Below are positions 56,659 to 64,000 of a stretch of 64,000 nt of DNA, piece by piece. The stretch comes from Pycnopodia helianthoides (taxonomy: Eukaryota; Echinodermata; Asteroidea; Forcipulatida; Asteriidae). How positions within the stretch are numbered: the first letter of the stretch is position 1; each line of letters opens with the position of its first letter. The stretch covers positions 5,347,195 through 5,411,194 of the forward strand of contig CM063249.1 of the NCBI GenBank assembly GCA_032158295.1, in the 5' to 3' direction. The position numbers and the translations under genes were made by a program. Under the pieces are notes generated by a model, which saw only the letters and a program-made list of their open reading frames with translations, was not told the DNA's origin and ran no database searches.

Positions 56659-59600
56659 ATGGCGGATGAACACTCGGCAGTGTCTACGGCTCTGGAAAAC
56701 TTGCGGGCAATCCAGTCTGTAATCGACGGGCGAATTTCCAGTTTGGACGGATTGCGGAAGCTGGGCTCCAGTGACTTCACCCAACATGAAATTAAAACTG
56801 TTGAGGTAAGGACCCGTGTTGTAAATAGTTGTGGTTTTTGTGTGCATGCATTTATCGCGTAGTGTTGGTTAAAGATTTGTGCCCGGGTAACTAGCGATTA
56901 CAGTTCGAAGTTTCAAAACTGGATTACTGCTACACTTAAACTGTGTTATGTTTTGCCAATTTTTGAAAACAAAATAACCTTGTTCGTGTTTGTCCTTGAA
57001 ATGAATGTTAATGTTAATTTCAATTACGCGAACTAACTACACATTCATAAACACGCTGTCCACTATCATGAATGATGAATGGACTCGTGTTTAGTTTCAT
57101 TCAGTGCTTACTGGATGGAGTGTTTAATACTGGCCAAGGCTCAATTTCATAAAGCTGCTTATAAAATAAGCACAAAAAGTTGTAAGCAAAACAAAATTAT
57201 GCGTGCCAGAATGAGTTTACAGGCTAAGATACCGTTATACCTGTAAGGCTGTAGTGTACCAATTATGTAACTCAACTGGGATCCTGCTTAGTTTGCTTAG
57301 CAGAAAAATGTAAGCATTGTTTTCTGCTTAAGCAGCTCTATGAAATTAGGCCCAATTTCATGGCTCTGCTTACTGTTAGCAAAGAATCAGCGCTTAAGGG
57401 AAGCAGGGAATTTCACGCATACGTCAAGCGAATTTCACCGGTTAGCAGGGAATTTCTGCTTGTACGCGCGCAAAGTCCACTTTACTACTCACTAGCATTC
57501 TTCGCTTACACAGATTTGACGTTTGCCCTGTAAGAGAATAATTGTGATCCCAAGCGCAGACTTCGGTGGTAAGCAGAGCCATGAAATTGAGCCCAGTGCA
57601 ACAGAGGTTTTATTTATCAGTTCTGTCATTACAGGCTTAAAACTCACGATAAATTTGCAGCCCTTAAAAAACAAATTATTCACCAAAAACACCAGAATCC
57701 ACCACCTTGTATTTGTAAATCAGTTTTCTTATACTATCCATTTTGGGTAAGGAAGACTGAAACTGGCCAATTTCTCTCTTGATCAAAAAAAAATTGTCAA
57801 CTCTCTACTAAAAAGTCTTGTATTTGTAGATATGTATCTTATTTGTTTGAAGTGGTGATTTCCTTTGGTTAGTTTTACTTTTATGTTATTTGTTAGTTTT
57901 ATGTTATTTGTTACCTTGATTGACTTCATGAATCAAGATTGACATTAATGTGCATCAAGGTCACACTCGGTAAGGTTAGTGGGTGACAAAGAATGACTAA
58001 TCGGGTTAGAGGAATTACATCAAAGTCAACAAGGTCCACAGAATATATTAATAACATTATCTTTCTTGTATGTGTAGAATTATCAGTATGGCATGTTTGT
58101 ACTCTTTGGTGTTTCATTTTAATACTGATGTCTAATTCAGCATTTATAAAAAAAACAACATCAAAGATGCTATTGCTAGGATTTCCTGTTGGTGACCTAA
58201 AATCAGATGTATTACAAATGGGGCATTTGTGTCTGAAAAAAACGGATTCATTTTAGTTCTAGGTCTGAAAACACTTTGGGAGAAAACATAACCAGTTTTT
58301 TCACATTCATACCTTGAATGTGAATATTTAAATTATAATTGTGAAAATTAAAGTTAATTTTGATATTTTTCATATTTGTATTTTTGTCACAAACAAAAAC
58401 CACCAGATCCATAATCTGCATCAAATTCATTTTAGGAACCTATTTCATTAAAAACAGTCGCAGAAAAGTTGCTCGTCATAATTTGTATTTCTAAGAAAAT
58501 CATGTTCTAAACAGTCTGTACCTTTTTGTAGCAAACTTTTTGTAAATTTTGTATTGCAGAAAAAAATGGTTGAAAATTGTACACGACTATTTACTACTGA
58601 TAATTATTTCAAATCTGAAAGATTTTAAATGTTAGTGCTCTAGTTTTTAAAAGAAGAGACCATCTTGGTGTTTTATGTTTTGTTTATTACAGTTTAGCCA
58701 ATTTAACTGTTCTTCTTATTTGACACCACATGTTTTTATAACCTTGTTGCTAAAATTAATTAAACTGTCACAACACCTAATAGTTAATACTTTTGGTATT
58801 CCAAACCTTATTGAGAATACCACTAATTAGGCAAGTATTTAAATTCAATTGTAACTGTTATTACTAGATCAACAATACACTTCCATGCACAGTAACCATT
58901 GTTACTAGAGACAGATGTCTTGTCTTTTGTCCGTTGTGTTTGTCGATTGTTCTCATCTTATTAGAGGAATGTGTATTAACTGCGCACAGTCCAATTTAAC
59001 CGAAAGCTGGATGCATGGTGTACCATGTACTTGAGTGCTTTCTATGCATTGGATTCGGGACCATGTTGCAATCTTTAAGTACATTGTATGCACCGGGGTG
59101 ACCTTGTCTTTTGTGTTTGTGTGGGAACCATAAGGTTTTCGTGACTGTACCCTAGCTCTCTGAGTGCTAAGATGCGTATTGATTAACTAAGTATGAACTT
59201 CACGGCATTCTCAGAACTTCCAAGGACAACGGAAACATGTTTTATCAATTATTCGTCTAAAGGCAATTCTTTTTATAAACTTGATCAAGATTTGTTCTGG
59301 CATTTTGCTGTACGGTTTGGTTAAAAAACGCTGTAGAGACATTTGTGGCTAGTCTAATTGCTCCCAGGTTTCAAGGAAATGGGAGTGTGTGAGTCACTGT
59401 CTGTTTGAAGCATACAGACAGGGCATTGACTCAATGGGTGAGGGCATGAACAGTTTAAATCTAGTGAATGTCAGGACTAAGCACTGCCTCTTAAAGACTA
59501 ACCGGTTACCAGGCAATTCTTCTAACTCACCACAGATATTGTTCACAAGAATTTGACATAATTAGGGTATGGAGTCTAAGTTCTTAGAATGAAGTGAAAA

Positions 59601-62600
59601 GTCTTGATTTACGGTTCATCATAAGTTTGTTCAACCCAAGATGAATTTCCAAATATTCATGGGCTACATGTACTAAAGCAGGTTTTTTGTTAATGTCGTT
59701 GGACTCAGGGTTCGTGACATTTTAAACTGATCTGTAACACCCATGTACTTGAATCTTTCACCTTCAATTCTATTGTGCATTTCAATTCAAGTTTTGTATC
59801 TCTTGATTCACTAAACTGCACATGTCTATTTCAAATTTTAGTTTGATTTTGCTATTATTACTAAGGTGTATCATTGCATTTAAGTATGGATAATTTTATT
59901 CTTTTAAAATTTAGTACATGTTTTTTGTGTTGTCAGATTTTGTTTATAAATTGTGAAATTTTCAAACAAGTTTGAAAATCTCCTAGGCAATTAGTTATGA
60001 TTTTGTGTATAAATCTCTGAAAAATACTATTATTGAAACCATTACTAGTTCAAAGAATTTATCCTGGAAGGGGATTTACAACACTAGGGGAAGAATTTAC
60101 TGACAATCCATTCTTGACAAGACCCCAAGTGAATTTATTTTTAAGTAGTAAAGATCGTTTGAATCTGAGTCACAGACTGCATTGGGCTCAATTCTTATGT
60201 AAGGTTTGATATCTAAGACACTATTGAGTCAGTTATACATGGGGAGTGATTCATATAGATGTGACTCCATCATCCAACAGAGGGTCTGTAGATTTCCATG
60301 TGGGTGGTGGGGTAATAAATCCCAGCCGTTCAAAATGAATTCCTTTTTTTTTTTCTCTTTTGCTGTTAAAATAGAAACCAAATTCGCAGAAAAATCATCA
60401 TTCATCTAAGCGAAAACATAGTGAAGTGAGTTTAAATTTATTCAGATTGCAACTGTGATTGCGCAAATGGCACTGTGAGTTCATGCAGGCCTCGATTTTG
60501 TTTTTTCAAAAGGTCACAGCAATTTTCCCAAAATGAAGGGCACCCAATGAGGAAAACTTGAATTTGTATTCAAGGTTTTTAGGGCACCCACAGCAATTAC
60601 TGTGGTGCCGTGGCAAAATTCGAGGCCTGTTCATGTATAATGAAACATGAACTTTGCAAAAACTTACAGTGCCATTAACGGGGCTCTGCCCACAGTGGTT
60701 GGTGCCGGAAAACCCACCCGGCACTCAGGATTCCCCAACCACCACTGGCAGAATTTTCTCTGTTTCCGACCACCACACATTTTCAAAAACGTAAAATTAA
60801 ACTTGCATTTTCCCTTTCAAAGGTTTTCATCAAAAATGTAAGATTGTGTATTTACCCTTGAAAAATGGTATCCAAAGCCATAATTATTGAGTACTACATG
60901 TACTTTGGTTTGAGTCTATTTTTATGATATTCCGTGTAACTGAAAATTCTTGTGGCTGGAGGTACAGCCCTAATAAAACTACACATATATGAACATAAAA
61001 GTTTATGATATAAATGTTAATGTCGGTAATCTTCAATGGATGGAAATAACTCTGCAAAGCCTAGTTATGTATCCTCATTGTTTGGGTTTCATGGTTTCGG
61101 TATTTTACTACTCTGTGGTATTTATTTTTGAAAGAGTAGTGGTATCACCCAGTGCCCTCATTTCACCAGGTGTGTCTACAGAATGTGAAGTATTTGTAAA
61201 TCACTTGCTTTGTACTCAGATGGGTGTGTTGACTCTCATGAACTGCATTTACCCCCTCCAGATCATTAGTAACAAACCCAACCGTCTTTTAAAAGCATAC
61301 ATGTACATGTACACTTTGCAAGTGTACAATGTTTTTAAAGACAGTTGGATTATTTAGGGTCTAATTAGAAATAGTAATTAGTAGGGGGGGTTGAAAGCCT
61401 GTGATTTGACGTTGGTGTTGCTACTAACTGTTGCTGAGTCACCATCTTTAATGCTAACATTGTTGATAAAGTTGTGTTTGGACATACGGACATTAATACA
61501 CAAACATACAGTAATGGAAAAGCAAATTGCTTCAGAAGTAAGAAAAGTCATATAGCTAATTCCCTACCCAGGTGGCAGAGTTTGTATAGTAAATTGCTCT
61601 GAGTTTGAAATAAGGCCCTGGTCCTAGTTCTGACCAATGCCGTGCCCTAATTGGCGGCTACGGCTACAGTTGCAGCTATGGCTACAGCTGCAGCTATGGC
61701 TACAGCTGGATTGGTATCATGCGTTGAAGTATAGGATGTCCTTAGCAACACCCTTCGCAACAGTCATAGCTGTAGCCACCAATTTGGATACAGCCTAGGA
61801 AAGTCAACATGAACGAACACAGGAACTCATTGTTATTTACTCATAGATGGTGGTCTAGGTAAGAATTGTGCAATGTGCATTTTATGTTGAAATGTAAAAG
61901 CTAAAGAGCATTGGAATGGGTTTCCATAGACCAATGTTTACATGCCATTTAAGTTCAATAGGTTCAGTGTTACAACAATTCAGTTGGCCTATAAGGGGAA
62001 TATCTGAGCAATGATTCAATATGTCTGTAGGCATATTTGACTGGAAAAAATAACACTAGGGATTTTATTGGTTTTGTCTGCCACTTTGAGTTATGACGGA
62101 GTGTATGTGTTGACCTACTTCATACCTGTGCACAGTGGATGCTGTCTGAAATGTCTACCTGGACAGTGTTAGGGGATTCTCTTCAACAAAAAGTTTCTTT
62201 CTGCAAGTTCATGGGTCAATTGTCAAAGGTTGAAATCAGATCGCTGTCTTCTTAAGCGGAGGCACTTAACCAATTTTGCTTGGTCCTTGGATGGGACATA
62301 AAGTGGGTGGGTACCAGGTGTTGTGTTAATGCATGTAAAAGAACCCAGCACACTTTATCGTAAAGAGAAGGGGTTTGCCGGGTTTGGCCCAGTGTTTCTG
62401 GCGTGGTCTGGCAGCAATTTGCGCATCCACACCTTGTATCCCTTTCAAGGTGTTGTATTATGGTTGCTTCATCTCATGAAATCATTCTTAACGATGTCCA
62501 CCAGATTTGATAATTCGGCGCCCGGGGTGTCATTTGTAACAGACATGGCGTATTATAAATGTACAATTACCTTATTACAAACCAAAATATACATGTACAA

Positions 62601-64000
62601 TGTAGGCCTACATTGTAATGTATTAAGTACTTTGTACAGGACAATATAGATGGTTTGTTGAATTGGAAAGTTGGTTGAACTTTACGAGGAATGAAGAGAA
62701 GTCTTCTTTTATTTCTCTCTTTTTTTTTAGATGAACTTAACGATAATTAATGCATATTACACTATTCATAAAAAAATTTAAATGATGAAACTGGTTTGCT
62801 TTTAATTCACACACTGTACATGTGTAGACTGGTTCTATCGATAGGTGCTTGTGCAGCTTTTTCAAGACAAAGTGTAAAAGGTATTAAAACCAGAGCTTGC
62901 ATCCTGTGCGTGCTTGCAAGTTCTGAAGAATTACCACATGGGTTAAGGTCATCCTGTTATGAGATTTAAAGGGAGAAGATTAAACAGAAACTCTCCGGGG
63001 AGGGTTTACAAAAAATGGGATCAGGGATGGGGTGGGTATGCATTAAAATAGCCGTGTAAATGTTAGACGACGGTCAGCATTGAATGGGTACTCCGTTAAC
63101 TGAATGCCATGTTATTACTTTGATTAAATTGCTTTCCAATATCAAGAAAATACGGAAGATGTTAACAATTTAGTTTGGTTTGGATAGTTTGTCTAAGGAG
63201 GAAGGAATGGTTGTGCTTGTTGACAATGATGTCAATGATATGAAATTTTATGTGCCTCTTTCTCATTAAGAAATTGTTCTTTTTACAGCTTAATAGAGGG
63301 GGTGGGTTACAATTGTTTTGTGGAATAACTTTTTCCCTTTAATTGCTTTTACTGCTTGCCATGATATCTTCAATGACATCATGATTCTTAGAATATTATA
63401 TGTTTATTTCCATATACTTATTATGGAATGTGTTGACGATTTCCCAGCTGAAGGTCAAATGTGAGAATTATATGCCTGAACCATCCCCTGTAAGGTCACC
63501 CCAGACCAGCAAGGTCACCCTGGGTAGTAGCTGTGTGGCCATCAGTGTACATGTACAGTGTACATGTTCAGATGTTATGGTGCCTGGTGATTGTGATGCG
63601 AGGTCATGAACTCTGCCTGACCCTGGATAACAACAATGGGTGATGGACAGTGTTTTATAATGGACATGTAGTGACTGGTGGAGAGGGCTTTGCATGCGGA
63701 GGTAATCAATAATGAATGGACAATGCAGGATGGCCAGAACTGGTTATTAGGAATCTGACCAAACTTTTCCCTTACACCTGAAAAGCACATCTGTACGTCA
63801 CGTTGATGAACTTTTGAACCTAGGTTCCAGTCTATTGAATGAAGGTTAACTTGAAAAGACATTTAAAATGGATCGGTTTATCGCATGTAGAGTCGCACCA
63901 ATTTCAAAAGGACCTTAAAATTACTTCCCTGATCAAATTAAGATTTAAGCTATGTCACAATGTTGACATGTATTGCTTTGGGGCTGAGGGACTTTAAAGA
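56659..64000 (+). CDS. ksr: Kinase suppressor of Ras (KSR), first exon(s), partial
   Basis: Scaffold pseudokinase of the Raf-MEK-ERK cascade. Exon 1 (56659-56805, 49 codons, ending phase 0 at GTAAGG) encodes an N-terminus with ALENLRAIQSVIDGRISSLD then GLRKLGSSDFTQHEIKTVE. This aligns with the KSR1/KSR2 coiled-coil start, where the pattern is AL-x-x-C-x-x-(V/L)Q-x-(M/L)ID-x-SI-x-L-x-GLR followed by a segment ending DLTQ-EIRTLE. A weak candidate for exon 2 is 63448-63489 (14 codons, LKVKCENYMPEPSP, phase 0, with good AG and GT borders), but its sequence does not convincingly match. The SAM-like, C1 and kinase-like domains lie beyond the window. Divergent from RFC5, as KSR2 and RFC5 are in human. 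Confidence 0.8.
57137..57594. repeat. Two adjacent palindromic MITEs
   Basis: A CAATTTCATAGAGCTGCTTA-type element (57137-57353) is followed with shared bases by a second, distinct one (57350-57594) whose ends are GGCCCAATTTCATGGCTCTG and CAGAGCCATGAAATTGAGCC. The second has a different, GC-richer core. KSR intron 1. Confidence 0.75.
61639..61795. repeat. Palindromic MITE, GTGGCTACAGCTACGGCTAT family, copy 3
   Basis: GCCGTGCCCTAATTGGCGGC at the left and GTAGCCACCAATTTGGATAC at the right are inverted ends; the middle has GTCCTTAGCAACACCCTTCG. It includes an extra tandem GCTACAGCTGCAGCTATG. KSR intron 1. Confidence 0.7.
62260..62360 (+). repeat. tRNA-derived SINE (family A), tail fragment
   Basis: GGTCCTTGGATGGGACATAA through TGTAAAAGAACCCAGCACAC corresponds to the 3' body of the copy at 13732-13935 (compare GATGGAACATTAAGC and GTAAAAGAGCCCAGAACAC). 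The tRNA-like head is absent. Confidence 0.55.

Larger units (their letters stand above)
57595..63447 (+). other. KSR intron 1, remainder
   Basis: No exon is recognised. It holds a CAGGCCTCG-ended repeat related to the CAGGCCTGG family (about 60486-60630), a short hairpin at 60685-60750 (CCCACAGTGGTTGG against CCAACCACCACTGG), a MITE at 61639 and a SINE tail near 62260. The rest is unremarkable AT-rich sequence. Confidence 0.5.

Noticed and set aside
63448..63609. The longer open frame after 63448 as a single KSR exon
   Set aside because: Beyond the possible donor at 63490 the translation does not resemble KSR; even the short exon is only a weak candidate.

Overview
This is eukaryotic (animal) nuclear DNA: AT-rich, with widely spaced short exons bounded by GT..AG splice sites, and introns full of small palindromic transposable elements and tRNA-derived SINEs. 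Protein sequences are clearly metazoan. The abundant repeat with ends like CAATTTCATAGAGCTGCTTA and the overall gene structure suggest an invertebrate deuterostome, most likely an echinoderm such as a sea star. That assignment is an inference and not proven here.

Five genes are recognisable. (1) A GDPD1/GDPD3-type glycerophosphodiester phosphodiesterase (lysophospholipase D-like), + strand, coding 7794-21170, probably with a 5' UTR exon ending at 5737. (2) PIGS, a GPI-transamidase subunit, - strand, 33829 down to 24939, 14 coding exons, 548 aa. (3) PPM1D/Wip1, a nuclear PP2C phosphatase, + strand, 34376-41648, 4 coding exons, 671 aa. (4) RFC5, a clamp-loader subunit, - strand, 56143 down to 48825, 10 coding exons, 332 aa. 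(5) The first exon of a kinase suppressor of Ras (KSR) gene, + strand, from 56659 and running off the window.

Layout: GDPD and PIGS are tail to tail (3.8 kb between stops). PIGS and PPM1D are head to head (546 bp between starts). PPM1D and RFC5 are tail to tail (7.2 kb). RFC5 and KSR are head to head (515 bp between starts). The two short head-to-head gaps are probable bidirectional promoters; the RFC5 side has a textbook E2F site. RFC5 next to KSR in divergent orientation matches the human KSR2-RFC5 arrangement, and GDPD1, PIGS, PPM1D and KSR1 all lie on human chromosome 17, so the window looks like a remnant of ancestral linkage.

The most interesting observations are in the GDPD gene. It carries two tandem, equal-length (140 nt), same-phase versions of one exon, which look mutually exclusive. 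The intron before exon 5 holds a 41-bp minisatellite whose every unit is a copy of the exon 5 splice acceptor plus the first bases of the exon, giving about nine near-identical decoy acceptors. Exon 3 has an apparent 1-base deletion.

The rest is repeats: two copies of a Mutator-like non-autonomous element with perfect 9-bp target duplications, one carrying a 41-bp palindrome inserted with its own 7-bp duplication; several TTAA-flanked (piggyBac-like) MITEs; at least nine copies of a MITE ending in CAGGCCTGGAATT; further palindromic elements; several SINE families; and a LINE reverse-transcriptase tail inside a PIGS intron.
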